Source: Ancylobacter oerskovii (GTDB lineage: Bacteria; Pseudomonadota; Alphaproteobacteria; Rhizobiales; Xanthobacteraceae). From it: a DNA stretch of 64,000 nt. The position numbers and the translations under genes were made by a program. Below the pieces are notes generated by a model that ran no database searches, was not told the origin of the DNA, and saw nothing but the letters and a program-made list of their open reading frames with translations. The stretch's first letter is position 1, and every line of letters begins with the position of its first letter. Shown piece after piece: positions 16,715 to 26,506 of this stretch. The DNA is taken from positions 248,001-312,000 of the forward strand of contig NZ_JAHBGB010000037.1 of NCBI RefSeq assembly GCF_018390555.1, written 5' to 3'.

Positions 16715-18388
16715 ATGCACGAACAAGACGTGGCGCCAACGGCTCGCTTGCATCCCCGGGTGCTGCTCGTCTTTCCGCGCTTCAACCCCAATTCGTTCTG
16801 GAACTTCAGGCCGGCCTACGAGATGTATGGCGCGCGCTGCGTCGCCCCGCCGCTCGGGCTGATGACGCTCGCCGCCCTGCTGCCCGCGCATTGGGACCTG
16901 CGCCTCGTCGATCGCAACGCGCAGGAGCTCGCCGACGAGGAGATCCTGTGGGCGGACCTCGTGCTCACCGGCGGCATGCTGCCGCAGCAGAACGACACCC
17001 TCGCCATCATCGGGCGCTGCCGTGGGCTCGGCCGCCCGGTCTGCCTCGGCGGGCCGGACCCGACCTCCAACCCGGCGGTCTACGAACAGGCGGACTTCCT
17101 GGTGCTGGGCGAGGCCGAGGGCATCATCGACCGCTTCGTCGAGGCCTGGGAGCAGGGCGCGCGCAGCGGCCGCTTCGATGCCGAGAAGTTCAAGGCCAAT
17201 GTGGCGGAAAGCCCGATCCCGCGCTTCGACCTGATCGACTTCAAGAACTACCTCTATGTCGGCGTGCAGTTCTCGCGCGGCTGTCCGTTCACCTGCGAGT
17301 TCTGCGACATCATCGAGCTTTACGGCCGGGTGCCCCGCACCAAGACCAACGAGCAGATGCTGGCGGAGCTCGACCGTCTGGTGGAGCTGGGCTATCGCGG
17401 GCATGTCGATTTCGTCGACGACAACCTCATCGGCAACAAGAAAGCCATCAAGAAATTCCTGCCGGAGCTGACGCGCTGGCAGCAGCGCCACGGCTATCCG
17501 TTCCAGTTCTCCACCGAGGCCTCGCTCAACCTGGCTGACGATGCCGAGCTGCTGGCGATGATGACCGCGGCGAACTTCTTCGTGATCTTCACCGGCATCG
17601 AAAGTCCCGACGAGGACACGCTGGTGGCGATGCAGAAGAAGCAGAACACGCGACGGAGCATCGCCGCCAGCGTCGAGCGCATCTATGAGGCGGGCATCTA
17701 TGTCACCGCCGGCTTCATCGTCGGCTTCGACACCGAGCGCGGCGACATGGCGACGCCGATGGCGGCCTGCATCGAGGACAGCCATATCCCCGTCGCCATG
17801 GTCGGCCTGCTGCACGCCTTGCCGAATACACAACTGATGCGGCGCCTGCGGCGCGAGGGGCGGCTGTTCGAGGATTACAACGTCGCGCCGGCCGAAGCGG
17901 GCGACCAGTGCACCGGCGGGCTCAACTTCGTCACGCTGCGCCCGCGCACGGAGATATTGAGGGACTATCGGCGGGTGATCGAGGAGATCTACGCGCCGAA
18001 GGCCTTCTTCGAGCGGACGCGTGTCATGACCCGCAAGCTGAAGCGGCGTTCCTTCGGCGTGCGCTCGCCGGAGATCGTCAAGGGGGAGCTGAAGCTGCTC
18101 GCCCGGGCCTGCTGGCGGATGACCTGCCAGCGCCCGGACATCGCCTGGCACTTCTGGAAGACCTTCATCCACTGCGCCCGCCACAACCCCGAGGCGCTGG
18201 AGGCGGCGATGATGAACATGGTGCTGTATCTGCACCTGTATCCGTTCTCGCGCCATGTCATCGCCGAGCTCGACGCGCGCATCGCCGACATGGAGAAGGG
18301 AGCCTGGCGCGAGCCCGGCCTCATGCCGGCGGAAGCGGAGCCGGAGCCGGCGCTCGCCTCCTTCGGCCTGCAGGCGGCCGGCGCCTGA
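16715..18388 (+). CDS. B12-binding radical SAM protein (with DUF4070-like C-terminus)
   Basis: A 557-residue enzyme. Residues ~15-140 form a cobalamin-binding Rossmann domain (RVLLVFPRFNP, PPLGLMTLAALLPAHW, LVDRNAQELADEEI, CLGGPDPTS). The radical SAM core then carries the cluster motif in SRGCPFTCEFCDIIE and the strand VDFVDDNLIGN. The remainder is a long helical C-terminus. The ATG at 16715 is preferred to an upstream GTG. This architecture is shared with hopanoid methylases and other C-methylases acting on unactivated carbon. It does not match the HpnP opening I know, so I leave the substrate open. It is separated from the LacI gene only by a hairpin. Confidence 0.87.
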   Translation: MHEQDVAPTARLHPRVLLVFPRFNPNSFWNFRPAYEMYGARCVAPPLGLMTLAALLPAHWDLRLVDRNAQELADEEILWADLVLTGGMLPQQNDTLAIIGRCRGLGRPVCLGGPDPTSNPAVYEQADFLVLGEAEGIIDRFVEAWEQGARSGRFDAEKFKANVAESPIPRFDLIDFKNYLYVGVQFSRGCPFTCEFCDIIELYGRVPRTKTNEQMLAELDRLVELGYRGHVDFVDDNLIGNKKAIKKFLPELTRWQQRHGYPFQFSTEASLNLADDAELLAMMTAANFFVIFTGIESPDEDTLVAMQKKQNTRRSIAASVERIYEAGIYVTAGFIVGFDTERGDMATPMAACIEDSHIPVAMVGLLHALPNTQLMRRLRREGRLFEDYNVAPAEAGDQCTGGLNFVTLRPRTEILRDYRRVIEEIYAPKAFFERTRVMTRKLKRRSFGVRSPEIVKGELKLLARACWRMTCQRPDIAWHFWKTFIHCARHNPEALEAAMMNMVLYLHLYPFSRHVIAELDARIADMEKGAWREPGLMPAEAEPEPALASFGLQAAGA

Positions 18389-18399
18389 AGCGCGGGAAG

Positions 18400-18422
18400 G
18401 CCGCGCCGGTTATCGGCGCGGC
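18400..18422. terminator. Bidirectional hairpin between convergent genes
   Basis: A perfect 9-bp stem (GCCGCGCCG / CGGCGCGGC) with a GTTAT loop lies between the radical SAM and LacI stop codons; the LacI TAA is within the loop and stem. It suits a shared terminator, but no U-run follows. Confidence 0.55.
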
Positions 18423-19405
18423 GCCGCCGTGCTCCCCCGCAGCACCAGTTCGACCGGCAGGATGGTGTCCGCCGAGCCGTCGTCGCCGCCGATCCTGTCG
18501 AGCAGGCGCTGGGCGGCCTGGCGGCCGATCGCCTCGCGCGGCTGGCGGATGGTGGAGAGGGCAGGGGTCATGTGCGACACCAGCTCGATGTCGTCGAAGC
18601 CCATGACGGAGACGTCGCGCGGCACCACCATGCCGTTGTGCTGCACCTCGCCGATGAAGCCGCAGGCCATCTCGTCGCTGGCGAGAAACACGGCGGTCGG
18701 GCGCTCGTCGGCCGGCAGGGCCAGCCACGCCTCGCCGGCCCGGCGCCCGGAGGCGAGGGTGAAATCGCCGGGGAAAATATGCGGCGCCGGCAGGCCATGC
18801 GCCTTCAGCGCCTGTTCGGTGCCGGCCAGCCGCGCATCGGTCAGCACGTTGCCCGGCGGGCCGGCGACATGGGCGATATGCCGGTGCCCGTGCCCGATGA
18901 GGTGCTCCACCGCCAGCTGGGCGGCCTGCCGGTTGTCGATCTTGACGCGCGGGGCGGCAAAGCCGGGAATCCATTCGCAGGCCAGCACCACCGGCACCCG
19001 GCGCGCCAGCCCGTCGGCCGGCAGCGAGCCGTCGAGCACGATCAGCCCGTCCGCCCGGCTCGGCTCGGCATAGCGCAGGATGGAGGCGCGGCCTTCCGTG
19101 CGGGTGTCGGCAACGAGGAGGTTGTAGCCGGCGGGCGCCAGCACCGCGGCCATGCCGGCGAGGATCTGCGAGAAGAACGGGTTGGAGAGGTTCGGCACCA
19201 GCGCGACCACGCCGCCGGTGCGCTGATGGCGCAGATTGCGGGCGGCATGGTTGAGGCGGTAGCCGGTCTGGCGGATCGCCTCCTCGACGAGCCGGCGGGT
19301 CTCGGCATTGACGATCTGCGGGTTGGAGAGCACGCGGCTCACCGTGGCGGTGGAAACGCCGGCGAGCCGCGCCACATCCACGATCTTGGGTCGCTGGTGC
19401 TGCAT
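18410..19405 (-). CDS. LacI-family transcriptional regulator
   Basis: A 331-residue LacI-type repressor. The HTH and hinge helix are at residues ~5-60 (IVDVARLAGVSTATVSRVLSNP ... NHAARNLR). The periplasmic-binding-like sensor domain follows (VVALVPNLSNPFFSQIL, DGLIVLDGSLP, VMGFDDIELVSHMTPALSTI). The ATG at 19405 with a GGAGAG site is chosen over an upstream TTG. It is divergent from a sugar catabolic/ABC operon, and two LacI-type operators lie between them. The inducer is probably the sugar imported by that transporter. Confidence 0.93.
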   Translation of the reverse strand: MQHQRPKIVDVARLAGVSTATVSRVLSNPQIVNAETRRLVEEAIRQTGYRLNHAARNLRHQRTGGVVALVPNLSNPFFSQILAGMAAVLAPAGYNLLVADTRTEGRASILRYAEPSRADGLIVLDGSLPADGLARRVPVVLACEWIPGFAAPRVKIDNRQAAQLAVEHLIGHGHRHIAHVAGPPGNVLTDARLAGTEQALKAHGLPAPHIFPGDFTLASGRRAGEAWLALPADERPTAVFLASDEMACGFIGEVQHNGMVVPRDVSVMGFDDIELVSHMTPALSTIRQPREAIGRQAAQRLLDRIGGDDGSADTILPVELVLRGSTAAPRR

Positions 19406-19472
19406 TGCCTCTCCATAGACGCCGCGCGGCCGGCTCGGCAAGCCTGACGATATTCCGCAGCGGCACCCCTCT

Positions 19473-19488
19473 TGAAATCGATTACATA
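19473..19488. promoter_or_regulatory. LacI-type operator O1
   Basis: TTGAAATCGATTACAT matches the LacI-family pattern with a central CG and flanking TTGnAA / TTnCAA arms. On the plus strand its TTGAAA could itself serve as a -35 box, with a weak -10 (TACGCT) 18 bases later. Its centre is 31 bp from O2. Confidence 0.75.
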
Positions 19489-19503
19489 ACTCCGCTACGC
19501 TGT

Positions 19504-19519
19504 TTGCAACCGATTACAA
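19504..19519. promoter_or_regulatory. LacI-type operator O2
   Basis: TTGCAACCGATTACAA, a near-perfect LacI-family operator. Centre-to-centre distance to O1 is 31 bp, about three helical turns, so dimers on both sites would face the same side of the DNA. Confidence 0.78.
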
Positions 19520-19556
19520 GAACAAGCGGTGGCTCCAAACGGGGCTGGGAGGAAAC

Positions 19557-20615
19557 ATGCGTACGATCAAGGGGCCGGGCCTGTTCCTGGCCCAGTTCAT
19601 CGGTGCCGACTCGCCGTTCAACGGCTGGGAGCCGATCACGCGCTGGGCGGCCGGCTGCGGCTATGAAGGCGTGCAGGTTCCCACCAACGATTCCCGCATC
19701 CTCGATCTCGACCTCGCCGCCTCCTCGCGCGACTGGTGCGCGGAATGGGCGGGGCGCGGCGCGGCCAACGGCGTCACCGTCACCGAGCTCTCCACCCATC
19801 TGCAGGGCCAGCTGGTGGCGGTGCATCCCGCCTATGACGCGATGTTCGACGCCTTCGCCCCGGCGGCGGTGCACGGCAATCCGGCGGCGCGGCAGGAATG
19901 GGCGGTCGATCAGATGAAGAAGGCGCTCACCGCCTCGAAGCATCTGGGGCTGACGGCGATGGTCAGCTTCTCGGGTGCGCTTGCCTGGCCCTATGTCTAT
20001 CCCTGGCCGCAGCGCCCGGCCGGGCTGATCGAGGAGGCGTTCGACGAATTGGCGCGCCGCTGGCGCCCGCTGCTCGACCATGCCGACGCATGCGGGATCG
20101 ACATCTGCTTCGAGATCCATCCCGGCGAGGACCTGCACGACGGCGACACGTTCGAGATGTTCCTGGAGCGGGTCGGCAACCATCCCCGCGCCAAGATGCT
20201 GTACGACCCCTCGCACTACGTGTTGCAGCAGCTCGATTATCTCGACCATCTCGACATCTATGCCGAGCGGATCGGCATGTTCCACGTCAAGGACGCGGAG
20301 TTCAATCCGACCGGCCGCAAGGGCGTCTATGGCGGCTACCAGCCCTGGCTGAAGCGCGCTGGCCGCTTCCGCAGCCTCGGCGACGGGCAGGTGGATTTCG
20401 GCGCCATCTTCTCCAAGCTGGCGGCGATGGATTTCGCCGGCTGGGCGGTGGTGGAGTGGGAATGCTGCCTGAAGCATCCCGAGGACGGCGCCCGCGAGGG
20501 CGCGGCCTTCGTGAAGAGCCACATCATCCGCGTCACCGAGCGCGCCTTCGACGATTTCGCCGCCGCCGGCACCGACCGCGCCGCCAATCGCCGTCTGCTG
20601 GGGCTCGACCGATGA
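19557..20615 (+). CDS. Sugar phosphate isomerase/epimerase family TIM-barrel protein
   Basis: A 352-residue AP-endonuclease-2/xylose-isomerase-like TIM barrel. Candidate metal ligands are the Glu in DICFEIHPGED, the Asp and His in LYDPSHYV, the His in GMFHVKDAEF, and a late Glu in AVVEWEC. These match the metal-dependent isomerase/epimerase group that interconverts ketoses or inositol-type polyols. It is the first gene of the LacI-controlled operon and overlaps the next gene by four bases. Pairing with a Gfo/Idh/MocA oxidoreductase suggests an oxidation-isomerisation pathway, but the sugar is unknown. Confidence 0.86.
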   Translation: MRTIKGPGLFLAQFIGADSPFNGWEPITRWAAGCGYEGVQVPTNDSRILDLDLAASSRDWCAEWAGRGAANGVTVTELSTHLQGQLVAVHPAYDAMFDAFAPAAVHGNPAARQEWAVDQMKKALTASKHLGLTAMVSFSGALAWPYVYPWPQRPAGLIEEAFDELARRWRPLLDHADACGIDICFEIHPGEDLHDGDTFEMFLERVGNHPRAKMLYDPSHYVLQQLDYLDHLDIYAERIGMFHVKDAEFNPTGRKGVYGGYQPWLKRAGRFRSLGDGQVDFGAIFSKLAAMDFAGWAVVEWECCLKHPEDGAREGAAFVKSHIIRVTERAFDDFAAAGTDRAANRRLLGLDR

Positions 20616-21768
20616 TCGCCGGCTCCGCTTCCTCGACCCATGCTCCCATCCGCCTCGGCATGGTCGGCGGCGGCACCGGCGCCTTCATCGGCGCTGTGCA
20701 CCGTATCGCCGCCCGGCTGGACGGCGAGTTCCAGCTGGTGGCCGGCGCCTTGTCCTCGACGCCGGAGAAGGCGCGCGCCTCGGCGGAAGCCCTCGGCCTC
20801 GCCCGCTCCTATGACGACTTCGCCGCCATGGCGAAGGGCGAGGCGCGCCGCAAGGACGGCATCGAGGCGGTGGCCATCGTCACGCCCAATCACATGCATG
20901 CCGCCCCGGCGATCGAATTCCTGAAGCGCGGCATCCACGTCATCTGCGACAAGCCGCTGACCGCGACTCTGGCGGAGGCCCGCAAGCTCGCGGCGGCGGC
21001 CGAGAAGTCGGGTGCGCTGTTCATCCTCACCCACAACTACACCGGCTATCCGATGGTGCGTCAGGCCCGCGCGATGGTGGGGGCGAGCGATCTCGGCCGC
21101 ATCCGCCTCGTGCAGGTGGAATATGTGCAGGACTGGCTGACGCAGGCCGCCGAGAAGTCCGGCTCCAAGCAGGCGGAATGGCGCACCGACCCCGAGCGAT
21201 CCGGGGCGGGCGGGGCGACCGGCGACATCGGCACCCACGCCTATAACCTCGCCTGTTTCGTCTCCGGCCTGACGCCGCAGGCGCTTGCCGCCGACCTCTC
21301 CAGCTTCGTGCCCGGCCGGCCGCTCGACGACAATGCCCATGTGCTGCTGCGTTTCCACGGCGGTGCCAAGGGCATGCTGTGGGCGAGCCAGGTGGCGCCG
21401 GGCAACGAGAACGGCCTGCGCCTGCGCGTCTATGGCGAGAAGGGCGGGCTCGACTGGGCGCAGGAGGACCCGAACCGGCTGTGGTTCACCCCCTATGGCG
21501 CGGAAAAGCGGCTGATCACCCGCAACGGCGTCGGCGCCGGGCCGGAGGCGGCCCGGATGTCGCGCATCCCGCCGGGGCACCCGGAGGGCTATCTCGAAGC
21601 CTTCGCCAACATCTATGCCGAGGCGGCGCGGGCCATCCGCGCTTTTCGCACCGGCGCCGCGCCGCCGGCCGGCACGCTCTATCCGACGCTGGCCGACGGC
21701 CTTGCCGGCATGCGCTTCGTCGATGCCTGCGTGCGCTCCTCCACGCGCAATGCCGCCTGGGTGACGCT

Positions 21769-21772
<4 letters not shown>
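20612..21772 (+). CDS. Gfo/Idh/MocA family oxidoreductase
   Basis: A 386-residue NAD(P)-dependent sugar or polyol oxidoreductase. It shows the Rossmann motif LGMVGGGTGAFIGAVHR, the nicotinamide-site CDKPLT (the family's EKP-type lysine), NYTGYPMVRQAR, and the conserved GDIGTHAYNLACFVSG with its catalytic Asp/His region. The ATG at 20612 overlaps the previous stop (ATGA) and sets the start, although the frame is open upstream. It probably oxidises the imported sugar to its keto form for the neighbouring isomerase. Confidence 0.9.
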
Positions 21773-23278
<1,506 letters not shown>

Positions 23279-23286
<8 letters not shown>

Positions 23287-24274
23287 TACCGCCATCCGCC
23301 CCGCCGCCGGCCCGCGCCTGCCCGGCCTCTCGGCGCTCGGCCCGCTGCTGGCGCTGATCCTGCTGGTGGTGCTGGGCGCCTTCCTCAACGACAATTTCCT
23401 CTCCGCCGGCAACGTCACCAACGTGCTGGCCCGCTCGGCCTTCATCGGCATGATCGCGGTGGGCATGACCTTCGTCATCACCTCCGGCGGGCTCGACCTT
23501 TCGGTCGGCTCGATGGCTGCCTTCATCGCCGGGGTGATGATCCTCGCCATGAACGCGCTGCTGCCGGCGATGGGGGTCGGCGTGCCGCTGATCCTGGCGG
23601 GCATGGTGATCGCGCTGGCGGTGGGGCTGGCGGCCGGGCTGACCAACGGCCTGTTGGTCACCCGCGCCGGCATCGAGCCCTTCATCGTCACGCTCGGCAC
23701 CATGGGCATCTTCCGCTCGCTGGTGACGTGGCTGGCCGATGGCGGCACCATCAGCCTCGACTTCGCGGTGCGCCAGCTCTACCGGCCGGTCTATTATTCC
23801 GGCCTGTTCGGCGTCGCCTGGCCGATCCTCGTCTTCGCTCTCGTGGCCATCGCCGGGCAGGTGGCCATGCGCCACACCCGCTTCGGGCGCTATTGCGAGG
23901 CCATCGGCTCCAACGACAAGGTGGCGCTCTATTCGGCCGTGAATGTCGAGCGCATCCGGCTGCTCACCTATGTGCTGCTCGGCCTGCTCGTCGGCCTCGC
24001 CACCATCATGTATGTGCCGCGCCTCGGCTCGGCGTCGGGCTCGACCGGCACGCTGTGGGAGCTGGAGGCCATCGCCGCGGTGATCATCGGCGGCACCGCG
24101 CTCAAGGGCGGCTATGGCCGGGTCTGGGGCACGGTGGTCGGCGTGCTCATTCTCAGCCTCATCGACAACATCCTCAATCTCGCCGACCTGGTCTCGCCTT
24201 ACCTGAATGGCGCGATCCAGGGGGTGATCATCGTGCTCGCTGTGGTGTTGCAGCGTGGAAAATCAGCCGCCTGA
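23279..24274 (+). CDS. Sugar ABC transporter permease (RbsC/BPD_transp_2 family)
   Basis: A 331-residue membrane protein of the ribose-type permease family with 8-10 hydrophobic helices. Hallmarks are VGMTFVITSGGLDLSVGSMAAF and ELEAIAAVIIGGTALKGGYGRVWGTVVGVLILSLIDNILNL. It overlaps the ATPase gene by eight bases and precedes the binding-protein gene by 26 bases. Confidence 0.94.
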
Positions 24275-24300
24275 GAGCGGCGCAAATGGGAGGAACTCGC

Positions 24301-25272
24301 ATGGAACGCAGGACATTTCTCACCACCGCCGTTCTGGCCGGCGCCGGCGCGGCCACGCTCGCCGGCCTCGCCACGCCCGCCGCGGCGCAGGCGAAGAAGG
24401 CGGTGATCGGCGTGTCGATCCCCTCGGCGACGCATGGCTTCATGGGCGGGCTGAACTGGCACGCGCAGGAGACCATCAAGCGGCTGAAGACCACCTATCC
24501 CAACCTCGATTTCGTGCTCGCCACCGCCGGCGCGGTCGGCAAGCAGGTCAACGACATCGAGGACATGATCGCCACGCGCAACATCGACGCGCTGGTGGTG
24601 CTGCCCTTCGAATCCGAGCCGCTGACCAGCCCGGTCAAGGCGGTGAAGGAGGCCGGCAAATGGGTGACGGTGGTGGATCGCGGCCTTGCCCAGGCCGGCA
24701 TCGAAGACCTCTATGTCGCCGGCGACAACACCGCCTTCGGCCGCGTGGCGGGCGAGTATTTCAAGGCCAACCTGAAATCCGGCGCCAAGATCGTGGTGCT
24801 GCGCGGCATCCCCACCACGCTCGACAATGAGCGCGTCGACGCCTTCAAGAAGGCCATCGACGGCTCGGGCATCGAGATCCTCGATGCGCAGCACGGCAAC
24901 TGGAACCGCGACAAGGCCTTCTCGGTGATGCAGGACTACCTGTCCAAGCACAAGAAGATCGACGCGGTGTGGGCGGCCGACGACGACATGGCCATCGGCG
25001 TGCTGGAGGCGATCTCCCAGGCCGGCCGGCAGAAGGAAATGTGGGTGGTCGGCGGCGCCGGCATGAAGGAGATCGTCAAGCGGATCATGGACAAGGACCC
25101 GCAGCTGCCGGTCGACGTCACCTATCCGCCGGCGCTGATTTCCACCGCGCTGGAGATCACCGCGCTGCGCTTCGTGTCGGATACGCCGGTCTATGGGCGC
25201 TTCATCATCGGCTCGACGCTGATCACGCCGGAGAACGCCGCGCAGTTCTACTTCCCCAACAGCCCGTTCTGA
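24301..25272 (+). CDS. Sugar ABC transporter substrate-binding protein
   Basis: A 323-residue periplasmic binding protein of the ribose/galactose type. The signal peptide carries a twin-arginine-like start (ERRTFLTTAVLAGAGAA), so Tat export is possible. The mature domain shows VIGVSIPSATHGFMGGLNWHAQE, GAVGKQVNDIEDMIATRNIDALVVLPFES, VTVVDRG and VWAADDDMAIGVLEAI. A ribosome site (GGGAGG) precedes the ATG. It is the last gene of the LacI-controlled operon, followed by a strong hairpin. The ligand is probably a monosaccharide or polyol. Confidence 0.93.
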   Translation: MERRTFLTTAVLAGAGAATLAGLATPAAAQAKKAVIGVSIPSATHGFMGGLNWHAQETIKRLKTTYPNLDFVLATAGAVGKQVNDIEDMIATRNIDALVVLPFESEPLTSPVKAVKEAGKWVTVVDRGLAQAGIEDLYVAGDNTAFGRVAGEYFKANLKSGAKIVVLRGIPTTLDNERVDAFKKAIDGSGIEILDAQHGNWNRDKAFSVMQDYLSKHKKIDAVWAADDDMAIGVLEAISQAGRQKEMWVVGGAGMKEIVKRIMDKDPQLPVDVTYPPALISTALEITALRFVSDTPVYGRFIIGSTLITPENAAQFYFPNSPF

Positions 25273-25282
25273 ACAGGGCGGG

Positions 25283-25312
25283 CGCGGCGGCGGACCTCAT
25301 GCCGCCGCCGCG
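25283..25312. terminator. 11-bp stem hairpin between convergent operons
   Basis: A perfect 11-bp stem (CGCGGCGGCGG / CCGCCGCCGCG) with an 8-base loop follows the sugar-binding-protein gene and abuts the lrgB stop. It is a probable bidirectional terminator or 3'-end stabiliser; no U-run is present. Confidence 0.6.
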
Positions 25313-25313
25313 A

Positions 25314-26018
25314 CTAGCGCAGCAAATGGACGAGCAGCGGGGCCGCCAGCACGTTGAGCAGCCCCACCAGCACCATGACGAGGCCGGCGACCGTGCCTTC
25401 CACCTCGCCGATCTGGTGGGCCCGCGCGGTGCCGGCGCCATGGGCGCCGATGCCGAACAGGGCGCCGCGGGCAAGCGCCGAGGCGATCGGCACCCGTGCC
25501 AGGATCAGGTCGCCCATCGCCGCGCCGGCGATGCCGGTGATCACCACGAACACCGCGGTGAGATCGGGTAGCCCGCCTATGTCGCCGGACATCTCCATGG
25601 CGAAGGGCGTGCTGATCGAGCGCGGCAGCAGGCTGAGCCGGAGCGCCCCGTCGAGGCCCACCAGCGTGGCGAGCCCCCAGCTGGTCAGCAGCGAGGTGGC
25701 GCTGCCGACCACCATGCCGATCAGCAGCACCGGCCAGTGCCGGCGGATCAGCCCGCGCTGCTCGTAGATCGGTATCGCGAAGGCCACCGTCGCCGGGCCG
25801 AGCAGCAGCACCAGCCAGCGCGTGCCGCCGATATAGTCGCGATAGCCGGCATGCAGCGCCAGCACCACGCCGCCGATCAGCAGCGGCGTCACCATCAGCG
25901 GCGACAGCCACCAATGCGGCCAGCGGCGATGGAGCCGCTTGGCGCCCCAGTAGAAGCCGATGGTGACGAGCGACCAGAGCAGGGCGCCGGCGAGCGGTTC
26001 AGCGAGGAGCGGGCGCAT
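25314..26018 (-). CDS. lrgB: LrgB/CidB family membrane protein
   Basis: A 234-residue hydrophobic protein of the LrgB/CidB (YohK) family, the antiholin/holin-associated partner of LrgA. Members are linked to control of murein hydrolases and, in some bacteria, pyruvate or glycolate movement. Conserved segments are PLLIGGVVLALHAGYRDYIGGTRWLVLLLGPATVAFAIPIYEQ, LLPRSISTPFAMEMS and GIGAHGAGTARAHQIGEVEGTVAGLVMVL. It overlaps lrgA by 20 bases. Confidence 0.92.
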   Translation of the reverse strand: MRPLLAEPLAGALLWSLVTIGFYWGAKRLHRRWPHWWLSPLMVTPLLIGGVVLALHAGYRDYIGGTRWLVLLLGPATVAFAIPIYEQRGLIRRHWPVLLIGMVVGSATSLLTSWGLATLVGLDGALRLSLLPRSISTPFAMEMSGDIGGLPDLTAVFVVITGIAGAAMGDLILARVPIASALARGALFGIGAHGAGTARAHQIGEVEGTVAGLVMVLVGLLNVLAAPLLVHLLR

Positions 26019-26418
26019 GGGCAGCCCTCCAGCGCTGGCAGGCCTCCATGGTGAGCGCGGTGGCGATCATCACGCTGACGGTGCTGAACAGGATGACGAA
26101 CAGGATCTTCAGCCCGGTCAGGCCCAGCAGCTCGCGATGATCGAGCACGGCGAGCACCGCCGGCACGAAGAACAGCAGCATGTCGGCCAGCAGCCATTGG
26201 GCGCCGCGCCGCAGGCGTCGCGCCTTCAGCCGGCGGGTGGCGAACAGCGCCAGCAGGATCGCCAGCCCGACGATGCCGCCGGGCAGCGGAATGCCGAGCA
26301 GCCGTACCAGCGCTTCGCCGAGCAGCCAGAAGCCGATGACGAGCATCACCTGCAGCGCGATCTGCATAGGCGGGCTGCGGCGAAGATAGCGGGCGGTATG
26401 GGCGACGGATGCGGACAT
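25999..26418 (-). CDS. lrgA: LrgA/CidA family holin-like membrane protein
   Basis: A 139-residue protein with four hydrophobic helices, matching LrgA/CidA (YohJ). Typical blocks are IALQVMLVIGFWLLGEALVRLLGIPLPGGIVGLAILLAL and WLLADMLLFFVPAVLAVLDHRELLGLTGLKILFVILFSTVSVMIATAL. The C-terminus reads through the start of lrgB (20-base overlap). It is divergent from a LysR regulator, as in CidR-controlled cid operons. Confidence 0.9.
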   Translation of the reverse strand: MSASVAHTARYLRRSPPMQIALQVMLVIGFWLLGEALVRLLGIPLPGGIVGLAILLALFATRRLKARRLRRGAQWLLADMLLFFVPAVLAVLDHRELLGLTGLKILFVILFSTVSVMIATALTMEACQRWRAAHAPAPR

Positions 26419-26469
26419 GGCGAGCCTCTCCCCGCCTATGTATGCCGTGCTGCATCATGATGAAAATGA

Positions 26470-26486
26470 ATTGACTGACTGAAAAT
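26470..26486. promoter_or_regulatory. LysR-type binding box (ATT-N11-AAT)
   Basis: Within the AT-richer 88-base gap between lrgA and the LysR gene lies ATT-N11-AAT, the LysR-family T-N11-A pattern. The next-door divergent LysR regulator is the likely binder, controlling lrgAB and itself. Confidence 0.5.
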
Positions 26487-26506
26487 CATTCCATTAGAGA
26501 ATATTG

